Notes under the pieces: model-generated
The model's input: only the letters and a program-made list of their open reading frames with translations
What the model was told of the DNA's origin: nothing
Databases searched by the model: none
Made by a program: the position numbers and the translations under genes
Assembly (NCBI GenBank): GCA_002413455.1
Contig: DHXA01000274.1
Location: 6,880-18,868, forward strand
Direction of reading: 5' to 3'
DNA from: Rhodanobacter sp. UBA5168
GTDB lineage: Bacteria; Pseudomonadota; Gammaproteobacteria; Xanthomonadales; Rhodanobacteraceae
DNA: 11,989 bases
In this document: positions 5,634-11,989 of the stretch, piece by piece
Position numbering within the stretch: the first letter of the stretch is position 1
How the letters are laid out: the number at the start of each line of letters is the position of its first letter

Positions 5634-6452
5634 TCAGTCCAGGAACAGGTCTGGCAGTAACGGCATGCCCGGCTTCACCGCGTAGGTGTCGAAGTCGCTG
5701 ACGCCGGCCTCGCGCAGGACGGCTTCGTCGATGGCGAAATGACCGGTGTAGTCACGGGCCGGCCGGGTCAGGATGACATGTGCGGCATCGGCCACGATCT
5801 CCGGCTTGCGGCAATGCTCGACCTTGACGCCCTCGATCATCCCGATCGCCGCGGTGGCGATCACCGTGCGCGGCCACAGCGCGTTCACCGCTATGCCGAG
5901 CGGGGCGAACTCCGCACTCATGCCCAACACGCAAAGGCTCATGCCGTATTTGGCGATCGTATAAGCGGTATGCGGCGCGAACCATTTCGGATCAAGGTTC
6001 GGCGGCGGCGACAGCATCAGCACATGCGGATTTGCCGCCTGCTTCAGATAGGGCAGACAGCTCTGAGTCACCAGAAAGGTACCGCGGGTATTGACCTGGT
6101 GCATCAGGTCATAGCGTTTCATCGGTGTGTCGGCGGTGCCGGCCAGCCAGATCGCGCTGGCATTGTTGACGACGATGTCGATGCCACCGAAACGGTCGGC
6201 CGCCTGCGCTGCGGCGGCGCGCACCTGCTCCTCTTCCCGGATGTCCACCTGCAGCGGCAGCGCCTTGCCGCCAGCCGCCTCGATGGCAGCCGCGGCCGTG
6301 TGGATGGTGCCGGGCAATTTCGGGTTCGGCACACCGCTCTTGGCCGCGATCACGATATTGGCGCCGTCGCGCGCAGCGCGCACGGCAATCGCCAGGCCAA
6401 TGCCGCGCGAAGCGCCGCTGATGAACAAGGTCTTGCCGGCAAGGTTGCCCAT
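5634..6452 (-). CDS. HSDL2-like short-chain dehydrogenase/reductase
   Basis: The protein has 272 residues from the ATG at 6452. A TTG two codons upstream is possible but lies too close to the GGAG ribosome site. A Rossmann fold binds NAD(P) through GASRGIG (13-19) and NNAS (96-99). The SDR tetrad is complete: Asn121, Ser148, Tyr164 and Lys168 (YTIAK). Segments LSPPPNLDPKWF, YTIAKYGMSLCVLGM, VNALWPRT and YAVKPGMPLLPD match the signature of HSDL2 (hydroxysteroid dehydrogenase-like 2). The sterol-carrier domain of the animal protein is absent, as is usual for bacterial homologues. The substrate is unknown; a lipid or acyl-chain alcohol/ketone is plausible. It is the last gene before a strong terminator. 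Confidence 0.9.
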   Translation of the reverse strand: MGNLAGKTLFISGASRGIGLAIAVRAARDGANIVIAAKSGVPNPKLPGTIHTAAAAIEAAGGKALPLQVDIREEEQVRAAAAQAADRFGGIDIVVNNASAIWLAGTADTPMKRYDLMHQVNTRGTFLVTQSCLPYLKQAANPHVLMLSPPPNLDPKWFAPHTAYTIAKYGMSLCVLGMSAEFAPLGIAVNALWPRTVIATAAIGMIEGVKVEHCRKPEIVADAAHVILTRPARDYTGHFAIDEAVLREAGVSDFDTYAVKPGMPLLPDLFLD

Positions 6453-6510
6453 GAACAATCGACTCCGTCGCAGCTGTCAGGTGGGTCGGGCCAGTGTAAA
6501 CCTTGCCGAT

Positions 6511-7113
6511 TCACGGCTTCTGGAAGCGCGGCAGGATGTCGCGCAGTTCGGCCAACCGCTGCAGCGGGTCGCTCAACTCCAGCAGGTGCTGCTGCTCGGT
6601 CGCATCCAGCGGCAACAGTTCGGCCAACCGAAAACCCACCCAGCTGGCGTCGTCATAAGCGCTGGGCGGGGCGAGCCGCCAGTGCGGTGCCATGGTCTCG
6701 ATCAGCCGTTCGAGGATGCTCTGCAGCAAGGCAAACTCCACCGGTACCGGCAGTTCCGGCTCGGCCGGCCATACCTCCACTTCGCCGCGCAACAGGCCGT
6801 CGGCGCGGATGCGGCTGCGTGCAACCCGAAAGCGCTGGTCGCCTGCAGCAACGATGCCGAGCAGACCATCTTCGTCGCGATGAAAGTCGTTGATCCTGGC
6901 AATCGTGCCGATGGCGGCCGGCACCGCCGGCGCGCCCGTTTCATGTCCATCAAGGATCAGGCACACGCCGAATCCGGTGCCTTGGCGGGTGCACTCGCGC
7001 ACCAGATCGAGATAGCGCGGCTCGAAGATCCGCAGATGCAGCTGCCCGCCCGGAAACAGCACGGAGGCAAGCGGAAACAGCGGCATCTCGATCAGCGGCG
7101 ATTGGGCGACCAT
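6511..7113 (-). CDS. Lon protease N-terminal (substrate-binding) domain protein
   Basis: The protein has 200 residues. It contains only the LON substrate-binding domain: MPLFPLASVLFPGGQLHLRIFEPRYLDLVRE near the N-terminus, then GIGTIARINDF-type strands and a C-terminal helical part rich in Leu. The AAA+ and protease domains of Lon are absent, which is normal for this stand-alone family of unknown function. The start is uncertain: the ATG at 7113 puts the first conserved strand about 10 residues in, as in relatives, but no good ribosome site precedes it. A GTG at 7173 would add 20 residues of low-complexity sequence. It lies 103 bp after mpl and 58 bp before the dehydrogenase on the same strand. 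Confidence 0.87.
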   Translation of the reverse strand: MVAQSPLIEMPLFPLASVLFPGGQLHLRIFEPRYLDLVRECTRQGTGFGVCLILDGHETGAPAVPAAIGTIARINDFHRDEDGLLGIVAAGDQRFRVARSRIRADGLLRGEVEVWPAEPELPVPVEFALLQSILERLIETMAPHWRLAPPSAYDDASWVGFRLAELLPLDATEQQHLLELSDPLQRLAELRDILPRFQKP

Positions 7114-7216
7114 GCCAATGAGTGTAACCAGAGGGCCAGCGACCGGGCAGCCACCGGCTGTGGCTGTGTTCACCGGAACGCCGCGTTACGTGGACCTGGC
7201 GGTCGCATGGTGGCGC

Positions 7217-8608
7217 TCAGACGCCGGTCCGCAATGCCTCGACGAAACGGCGCGGCGCGTTTTCGAAACCGCCGTTGGACATGAACACGACTTGATCGCC
7301 GGGCCGGACCAAGATGCGCAATGCGTCGATCAGCGCATCGACGCCCGGTGCGGTGCTACCGCGCCCGCCCAGCGCATCGGTGACCTGATGCGCGTCCCAC
7401 GGCAATTCCGGTCGGTGCAGAAACACCACCGCGTCGGCGTCGACCAGCGACGGCGCCAGCGCGTCGGCATGCGCGCCCTGACGCATCGAATTGGAGCGTG
7501 GTTCCAGCGCCACCAGGATGCGCGCCCCGCCAACCTTCGCGCGCAGTCCGGCCAAGGTGGTCGCGATGGCGGTGGGGTGGTGGGCAAAATCGTCGTAGAT
7601 GCGCACGCCGCTCACCTCGCCGACCAGCTCCATCCGCCGCTTCACGCTTTCAAAAGTGGTAAATGCGGACAGCAGTGCCTTCGGCTCGGCCCCGGCGGCG
7701 GTCGCGGCGGCCAGCGCGGCCAACGCGTTCATCACGCTATGGTTGCCCAGCAGGGACCAGCTCACCTCACCGACCAGCTCGCCGGCGCGATGCACGATGA
7801 ACGCGGAGCCGTCCGCGTCGACCAGGGTCGCCTGCCAGTCGCCGCAACCAATGCCGAACGTTTCCACCGGCGTCCAGCAGCCCATCGCCAGTACTTCGGC
7901 CAGCCGCTGATCGTGCGCGTTGACGATCAGCCGGCCGTTGCCCGGCACCATGCGCACCAGGTGATGGAACTGGCGCTGGATCGCGGCCACGTCGGGAAAG
8001 ATGTCAGCGTGGTCGTATTCGAGATTGTTGAGGATCGCGATGCGCGGCCGGTAGTGCACGAACTTCGAGCGCTTGTCGAAGAACGCGGTGTCGTATTCGT
8101 CCGCCTCGATCACGAACGGCTCGCCCCGCCCCAGCCGCGCCGACACGGCGAAATTGCCCGGCACGCCGCCGACCAGAAAGCCCGGCGAGAGATCGGCCTG
8201 CTCTCTTGAAGCATGCTCCAGCAAATGCGCCAGCAAACTGGTGGTGGTGGTCTTGCCGTGGGTGCCGGCGACGGCCAGCACATTGCGCCCCTGCAGCACG
8301 GCCTCACCCAGCCATTGCGGACCGGAGATGTAACGCAGTTGCTGATCGAGCATGTATTCGACCGCGGGATTCCCGCGGGTCATCGCGTTGCCGACGACGA
8401 CCATATCCGGCCGAGCATGATCGGGGCCGGCTTGCAGATGTTCGGCCGTGTAGCCGCTCATCAATGCAATGCCGAGCGCTTCGAGCTGGTTGCTCATCGG
8501 TGGATAGACGTTGGCGTCGGAGCCTTCGACCGTATGCCCGAGTTCGCGAGCCAGCGCGGCGACACCGCCCATGAAGGTGCCGCAGATGCCGAGGATGTGC
8601 AGGCGCAT
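7217..8608 (-). CDS. mpl: UDP-N-acetylmuramate:L-alanyl-gamma-D-glutamyl-meso-diaminopimelate ligase
   Basis: The protein has 463 residues, close to the usual length of about 450-460. Mpl is a Mur-ligase-family enzyme that joins recycled murein tripeptide to UDP-MurNAc using ATP, in the cytoplasm, as part of peptidoglycan recycling. The N-terminus MRLHILGICGTFMGGVAALA is characteristic of Mpl, as opposed to MurC. Residues 115-121 are the ATP loop GTHGKTT. EADEYDTAFFDKRSKF and LNNLEYDHADIF contain the metal- and substrate-binding residues. DDFAHHPTAI and LEPRSNSMRQG in the C-terminal half match the Mur C-domain. The start codon follows AAGGAA by about 12 bases. It is 48 bp downstream of adk on the same strand, with a small hairpin between them. 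Confidence 0.96.
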   Translation of the reverse strand: MRLHILGICGTFMGGVAALARELGHTVEGSDANVYPPMSNQLEALGIALMSGYTAEHLQAGPDHARPDMVVVGNAMTRGNPAVEYMLDQQLRYISGPQWLGEAVLQGRNVLAVAGTHGKTTTTSLLAHLLEHASREQADLSPGFLVGGVPGNFAVSARLGRGEPFVIEADEYDTAFFDKRSKFVHYRPRIAILNNLEYDHADIFPDVAAIQRQFHHLVRMVPGNGRLIVNAHDQRLAEVLAMGCWTPVETFGIGCGDWQATLVDADGSAFIVHRAGELVGEVSWSLLGNHSVMNALAALAAATAAGAEPKALLSAFTTFESVKRRMELVGEVSGVRIYDDFAHHPTAIATTLAGLRAKVGGARILVALEPRSNSMRQGAHADALAPSLVDADAVVFLHRPELPWDAHQVTDALGGRGSTAPGVDALIDALRILVRPGDQVVFMSNGGFENAPRRFVEALRTGV

Positions 8609-8630
8609 GGTGGGACGCGGTTCCTTGAAG

Positions 8631-8650
8631 CCCGTTCCAAAGGGAACGGG
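8631..8650 (-). other. Small hairpin in the adk-mpl intergenic gap
   Basis: A perfect 8-bp stem (CCCGTTCC 8631-8638 with GGAACGGG 8643-8650) closes a tetraloop inside the 48-bp gap. No U-tract follows in the direction of transcription. An mRNA-processing or stability element is likelier than a terminator. Confidence 0.4.
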
Positions 8651-8656
8651 ATGTAC

Positions 8657-9241
8657 TCAGCCGTTCGCTGCTGCCGATTCGTTCTGCAGGGCCTGCTTGA
8701 CCCGCGCGGTGACATCGCTCAATTCGCCGACGCCATCGACGATCTGCAGCTTGCCGCGTCGGGCGTAGAAGTCGGCCACCGGAGCAGTCTGCTCGGCGTA
8801 AATCGCCAGGCGCTTGCGCACGGTGTCGGGATTGTCGTCGGCGCGACCTTCGGCCTTGAAGCGGATCTCGCAGCGGCCGATGATCACTTCGCTGGGCACC
8901 TTGAGCTTCACGACCGCATCCAGTGGCTGGCCGATTTTCGCCAGCAGCTGATCGAGCGCATCGGCCTGGGCCAGATTGCGCGGGTAACCGTCGAGGATGA
9001 AACCGGCCTTCGCGTCGTCCTGGGTCAGCCGGTCTTCCAGCATGCCGAGCAGGATGTCGTCGGAAACCAGCTGGCCGGCATCCATTACCGCCTTGGCTTT
9101 CAGTCCCATCGGCGTGCCGGCGGCGACGGCGGCACGCAGCATGTCGCCCGTCGAGATGTGTGGCACACCGAATTCCGTCTTCAGCCGTGCAGCCTGCGTG
9201 CCTTTGCCCGAGCCGGGCGCACCAAGTAGGACGAGTCGCAT
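8657..9241 (-). CDS. adk: Adenylate kinase (short-LID type)
   Basis: The protein has 194 residues from the ATG at 9241, chosen because conserved MRLVLLGAPGSGKGT starts there and GGAG lies just upstream; the frame upstream to 9274 is unsupported. It catalyses ATP + AMP to 2 ADP in the cytoplasm. Visible elements are the P-loop GAPGSGKGT (7-15), the AMP-binding segment STGDMLR (30-36), FILDGYPRN (81-89) and the arginine-rich RADDNPDTVRKRL (133-145). The LID region between about 122 and 140 is short and lacks both the 27-residue insertion of E. coli-type enzymes and zinc-binding cysteines. Short-LID forms are normal in Xanthomonadales. It is the first gene of the minus-strand cluster and divergent from pfp. 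Confidence 0.97.
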   Translation of the reverse strand: MRLVLLGAPGSGKGTQAARLKTEFGVPHISTGDMLRAAVAAGTPMGLKAKAVMDAGQLVSDDILLGMLEDRLTQDDAKAGFILDGYPRNLAQADALDQLLAKIGQPLDAVVKLKVPSEVIIGRCEIRFKAEGRADDNPDTVRKRLAIYAEQTAPVADFYARRGKLQIVDGVGELSDVTARVKQALQNESAAANG

Positions 9242-9433
9242 AATGCTCCACAAGTTCGGCGGGCTGCCGCACACTGCAGCAGCCCGCCAGATTCCCAGAA
9301 TTGGCTGTCAAATTAGCCGCTGCACCCGGTGCCGTCAAACAGAGGCACTCCCAGGCTTGCGGCAAGTGTTTGTTGCCAAAAAGGTTTGCTACCGACCGTC
9401 AGCGTCCCGCACCCGCCCTTCGAGAGGATCCCC
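9242..9433. promoter_or_regulatory. Divergent adk/pfp intergenic region
   Basis: This 192-bp gap must hold the promoters for adk (leftward) and pfp (rightward). Besides the adk leader hairpin, it contains short GGCAA/TTGCC inverted pairs at 9361-9365 and 9373-9377. No consensus sigma-70 or sigma-54 promoter was confidently recognised. Confidence 0.5.
9258..9288 (-). promoter_or_regulatory. Hairpin in the adk leader just upstream of its ribosome site
   Basis: A perfect 10-bp stem (GGCGGGCTGC 9258-9267 with GCAGCCCGCC 9279-9288) closes an 11-base loop. It ends 16 bases before the adk ATG, leaving only the ribosome site between. It would form in the adk leader RNA if transcription starts upstream of 9288. 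A role in translation control or mRNA stability is inferred. Confidence 0.45.
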
Positions 9434-10711
9434 ATGAGCCCGAAACGTCAACCGACCGCCACCACCGGCAACCTGCTGTACGCCCAGTCCGGCGGCGTCA
9501 CCGCGGTGATCAATGCCACGGCCGCCGGCGTGATCGAAGCGGCCCGCGGCAAGGGCGTGAAAGTGTATGCCGCGCGCAACGGCATCCTCGGCGCGCTGCG
9601 CGAGGAGCTGATCGACACTTCGAAGGAATCGGCCGCGGCCATCACCGCGCTGCGCCACACACCCGGCGGCGCATTCGGCTCATGCCGCTACAAGCTGAAG
9701 TCGCTGGAAGACAACCGCGCCGAGTACGCGCGGCTGATCGACGTGTTCCGCGCCCACGACATCCGCTGGTTCCTCTACAACGGTGGCAACGACTCGGCCG
9801 ATACCGCACTGAAGATCTCGCAACTGGGCCAGGCGATGGGTTACGACATCCGCTGCATCGGCGTGCCGAAGACGGTCGACAACGACCTCGCCGTCACCGA
9901 CTGCTGCCCCGGTTTCGGCTCGGTCGCGAAATACACCGCGATCTCGACGCTGGAGGCCAGCCTCGACGTGGCCTCGATGGCCGAGACCTCGACCAAGGTG
10001 TTCATCCTCGAGGTGATGGGCCGTCACGCCGGCTGGATCGCCGCGGCCGCCGGACTCTCCGGTGAAGGTGCGGATGCGCCGCCCCATATCATCCTGTTCC
10101 CCGAGAACACGTTCGACGAAACCGCGTTCCTGGCCAAGGTGAAAACCACCGTCGAGCGCGTGGGCTGGTGCACCGTGGTGGCGTCCGAGGGCGTGCGCAA
10201 CGCCGCCGGCCAGTTTCTCGCCGAAGCGGGCACGCGCGATGCGTTCGGCCACACCCAGCTCGGTGGCGTCGCGCCGGTGCTGGCCGCGCTGGTGAAAGAG
10301 AAGCTCGGCTACAAGTACCACTGGGCACTGCCCGACTACCTGCAGCGTTCGGCGCGCCATGCCGCGTCGAAGGTCGACGCCGAGCAGGCGTACGCGGTCG
10401 GCAAGGCCGCGGTCGAATACGCACTGGCCGGCATGAACGCGGTGATGCCGGTGATCGTGCGCACGTCCGACGCGCCGTATCGCTGGAAAATCGAGCCGGC
10501 GCCGTTGGCGAAGATCGCCAATCGCGAGAAGAAGATGCCGAAGAACTTCATCACTCGCGACGGTTTCGGCATCACCGCCGCCGCACGCCGTTATCTCGCG
10601 CCGCTGATCCGGGGCGAAGCGCCGCTGCCGTACGGCGCGAACGGGCTGCCCCGCTATATAGAGCTGAAGAACACAGCGATAGCGAAAAAGCTGGCCGGCT
10701 TCCGACACTGA
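9434..10711 (+). CDS. pfp: Pyrophosphate-dependent 6-phosphofructokinase
   Basis: The protein has 425 residues; the ATG at 9434 follows GAGAGGAT at normal spacing. It interconverts fructose 6-phosphate and fructose 1,6-bisphosphate with PPi as phosphoryl donor, a reversible step at the entry of glycolysis. Phosphoryl-donor motifs are AQSGGVTAVIN (17-27) and GGNDS (117-121), with Asp120 in place of the Gly that marks ATP enzymes. PKTVDND (145-151) has Lys146, the usual marker of PPi use, and Asp149 is the catalytic base. EVMGRHAGW (193-201) binds the sugar phosphate. The family assignment is firm, and PPi specificity rests on the Asp120 and Lys146 positions. The adk gene is divergent, and a membrane pyrophosphatase gene that consumes or makes PPi follows 0.7 kb downstream. 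Confidence 0.95.
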   Translation: MSPKRQPTATTGNLLYAQSGGVTAVINATAAGVIEAARGKGVKVYAARNGILGALREELIDTSKESAAAITALRHTPGGAFGSCRYKLKSLEDNRAEYARLIDVFRAHDIRWFLYNGGNDSADTALKISQLGQAMGYDIRCIGVPKTVDNDLAVTDCCPGFGSVAKYTAISTLEASLDVASMAETSTKVFILEVMGRHAGWIAAAAGLSGEGADAPPHIILFPENTFDETAFLAKVKTTVERVGWCTVVASEGVRNAAGQFLAEAGTRDAFGHTQLGGVAPVLAALVKEKLGYKYHWALPDYLQRSARHAASKVDAEQAYAVGKAAVEYALAGMNAVMPVIVRTSDAPYRWKIEPAPLAKIANREKKMPKNFITRDGFGITAAARRYLAPLIRGEAPLPYGANGLPRYIELKNTAIAKKLAGFRH

Positions 10712-10765
10712 AGCCGGGCGTTCCGTGAACCACCCCGCAATTGCTGAGCAAAACCTGAAACGAAG

Positions 10766-10789
10766 TGAACGATAACGGGGCTACGTTCA
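10766..10789. promoter_or_regulatory. TGAACG/CGTTCA dyad upstream of the RcnB-like gene
   Basis: A perfect 6-bp inverted repeat with a 12-base spacer (10766-10771 and 10784-10789) lies 77 bp ahead of the RcnB-like start, in the 155-bp gap after pfp. It may be an operator or part of a promoter, but the half-sites are short and could be chance. Confidence 0.25.
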
Positions 10790-10866
10790 GCCGCACATTC
10801 CTACGATCCGTTCCGTCCGAAGTCGATGGCCGCGCCGTTGCGGCCGCGACGACCACGGAGGAGACC

Positions 10867-11262
10867 ATGATGAAACTCATCAGCCGCCTGCTCATCGCCG
10901 TTGCCCTGCTTACCACCGGCGGCTTCGCGCTGGCTGCCCCGGACCACGGCCATGGCGATCATGATCGCGGCCGCCACGGACACGATCGCGGCCACGACGA
11001 CCATCGCTCGCATGGCGGCGACCGCCGCTGGCACGGTGACGATCGTCGTTACGGCTACCACCATGATGGCCCGCGTTACTACGGTCATTCGCATCGCTGG
11101 GAACGCGGCCATCGCTATTACGGCCCGACCTATGTTGTCCGCAACTACGGCTATTACCGCCTGCGGCCGCCGCCGCGCGGCTATCACTGGGTGCGGGCCG
11201 ACAACGATTACCTGCTGGTCGCCGTCGCCACCGGGATCATCCTGGACGTCGCCCTGCATTGA
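10867..11262 (+). CDS. Histidine-rich RcnB-family periplasmic protein
   Basis: The protein has 131 residues from tandem ATGs at 10867, with GGAGGAG a few bases upstream; a longer in-frame start at 10765 adds a segment with no signal peptide and is rejected. Residues 1-23 form a signal peptide ending ALA. Residues 24-82 are packed with His, Asp, Gly and Arg (14 histidines), a likely metal-binding tail. Residues 83-131 (RYYGPTYVVRNY, LRPPPRGYHWVRADNDYLLVAVATGIIL) match the RcnB domain, named for the E. coli periplasmic protein that restrains nickel and cobalt efflux. Metal specificity here is unknown. It has its own strong terminator downstream. Confidence 0.88.
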   Translation: MMKLISRLLIAVALLTTGGFALAAPDHGHGDHDRGRHGHDRGHDDHRSHGGDRRWHGDDRRYGYHHDGPRYYGHSHRWERGHRYYGPTYVVRNYGYYRLRPPPRGYHWVRADNDYLLVAVATGIILDVALH

Positions 11263-11287
11263 GTCCGCCCCAAAGCGAATGATCTCC

Positions 11288-11315
11288 GGGCCATGCATCC
11301 GTGCATGGCCCTTTT
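11288..11315 (+). terminator. Strong intrinsic terminator after the RcnB-like gene
   Basis: A perfect 10-bp stem (GGGCCATGCA 11288-11297 with TGCATGGCCC 11302-11311) with a TCCG tetraloop is followed directly by TTTT. It lies 25 bases after the stop codon. It isolates the pyrophosphatase gene downstream as a separate transcription unit. Confidence 0.92.
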
Positions 11316-11377
11316 CATTGGGATGGCGCGCTATCCATGCGCTGCGCCGCACAACGGCCCATGCAACAAGGTCTGCC

Positions 11378-11383
11378 TATACT
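11378..11383 (+). promoter_or_regulatory. Candidate -10 element of the hppA promoter
   Basis: TATACT lies 53 bp before the hppA start, after the terminator of the preceding gene, and matches the sigma-70 -10 consensus at 5 of 6 positions. The matching -35 region is poor, so the call rests on position and the -10 alone. Confidence 0.35.
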
Positions 11384-11435
11384 CCATGGGACCGCCCATT
11401 CCGGACGGCCACTGACAACTCATGGGGAGGCTCCG

Positions 11436-11989
11436 ATGCTTCAGCAGTATGGCTGGATCGTTCTGGCGTGTGCGGTAGTGGCAATTCTGTATGGCGCGTT
11501 TTCCGCGCGCTGGATCCTGGCGCAATCGCCGGGCAACGAGCGGATGCAGGAGATTGCGGCAGCCATCCAGGAGGGTGCGCGCGCCTACCTAAATCGCCAG
11601 TACGCCACCATAGGCATGGTTGGCGTGGTGCTGATGCTGCTGATCGGTTTTTGCCTTAACTGGCCGACCGCGATCGGTTTCCTGGTCGGTGCCGTCCTTT
11701 CCGGCGCGGCTGGCTACGTCGGCATGAACGTGTCCGTACGCGCAAACGTGCGCACCGCCGAAGCCGCGCGCCGCGGCCTGAGCGCGGCGATGGACGTGGC
11801 CTTCCGTGGCGGTGCGATCACCGGCATGCTGGTGGTCGGCCTGGCCCTGCTCGGCGTCACCGGTTACTGGCTGGTACTCAATCACATGGGCATCAGCGGC
11901 GAACCTGCGCTGCATGCGCTGGTGGGGCTGGCCTTCGGCAGCTCGCTGATCTCGATCTTCGCCCGCCTCGGCGGCGGCATCTTCACCAA
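11436..11989 (+). CDS. hppA: Membrane-bound proton/sodium-translocating pyrophosphatase, N-terminal part (3' truncated by window)
   Basis: The first 184 codons are visible, preceded by GGGGAGG 5 bases before the ATG. The enzyme is an inner-membrane pump that couples PPi hydrolysis to H+ or Na+ export. The first membrane helix is at about residues 5-25, followed by the conserved cytoplasmic segment [20 protein letters not shown]. Two more helices carry [27 protein letters not shown] and then [14 protein letters not shown], typical of the family, followed by [19 protein letters not shown] and [18 protein letters not shown]. The residues that decide K+ dependence and ion specificity lie beyond the window end. 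Its neighbour is a PPi-type phosphofructokinase, consistent with a shared PPi pool. Confidence 0.95.
   Translation, partial: MLQQYGWIVLACAVVAILYGAFSARWILAQSPGNERMQEIAAAIQEGARAYLNRQYATIGMVGVVLMLLIGFCLNWPTAIGFLVGAVLSGAAGYVGMNVSVRANVRTAEAARRGLSAAMDVAFRGGAITGMLVVGLALLGVTGYWLVLNHMGISGEPALHALVGLAFGSSLISIFARLGGGIFT

Noticed and set aside
4516..5685. 389-codon plus-strand frame opposite the activator
   Set aside because: Antisense to a protein with clear Walker A, Walker B and GAFTGA motifs; it has Ser/Arg/Pro-rich shadow composition.
7112..8209. 365-codon plus-strand frame opposite mpl
   Set aside because: mpl on the other strand is unambiguous; this frame is its complement shadow.
9680..10708. 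342-codon minus-strand frame opposite pfp
   Set aside because: pfp has every family motif; the antisense frame is Arg/His/Val-rich with no recognisable domain.
10765..10866. 34-residue upstream extension of the RcnB-like protein
   Set aside because: It would place the signal peptide internally. The ribosome site GGAGGAG directly precedes the ATG pair at 10867.

Overview
The window is GC-rich, tightly packed proteobacterial DNA. The gene content suggests a gammaproteobacterium of the Xanthomonadales (Rhodanobacter/Dyella/Luteibacter type): a PPi-type phosphofructokinase beside a membrane pyrophosphatase, a short adenylate kinase next to mpl, and an HSDL2-like dehydrogenase. This taxonomic guess is an inference from gene families; no rRNA marker is present.

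Region 1 (1-3945, + strand) looks like the distal part of a functional-amyloid (Fap-type) export operon. In order it holds the C-terminal part of a repeat-built fibre subunit cut by the window edge, a periplasmic C39-fold peptidase (FapD-like), a secreted protein in the FapE position, and an outer-membrane beta-barrel with an N-terminal coiled coil (FapF-like). The order and protein architectures match the end of Pseudomonas fapABCDEF, although the proteins are divergent. The barrel gene carries an apparent frameshift exactly in its signal peptide, caused by a TACC-TACC tandem duplication. As written, the well-placed ribosome binding site and ATG feed the wrong frame. Intercistronic hairpins separate the fibre gene from the peptidase gene and the FapE-like gene from the barrel gene.

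Region 2 (3933-5633, - strand) is a sigma-54 activator with a degenerate receiver domain. It converges on the fap-like operon with a 13-bp tail overlap, and its upstream region contains a perfect 16-bp palindrome and a second AT-rich dyad. It is a plausible regulator of the operon, by analogy with other sigma-54-activator control of biofilm matrix genes.

Region 3 (5573-9241, - strand) reads adk, mpl, a Lon-N-terminal-domain protein and an HSDL2-like short-chain dehydrogenase, and ends in a strong intrinsic terminator. These are chromosomal housekeeping genes for nucleotide balance and peptidoglycan recycling.

Region 4 (9242-11989, + strand) starts divergently from adk with a PPi-dependent phosphofructokinase. 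It continues with a histidine-rich RcnB-like periplasmic protein ending in a strong terminator, and then the start of a membrane proton/sodium-pumping pyrophosphatase, cut by the window end. adk, pfp and hppA together suggest local clustering of adenylate and pyrophosphate energy metabolism.

No tRNA, rRNA, CRISPR array, insertion sequence or phage gene was recognised. Every stretch over 300 bases is covered by a gene.
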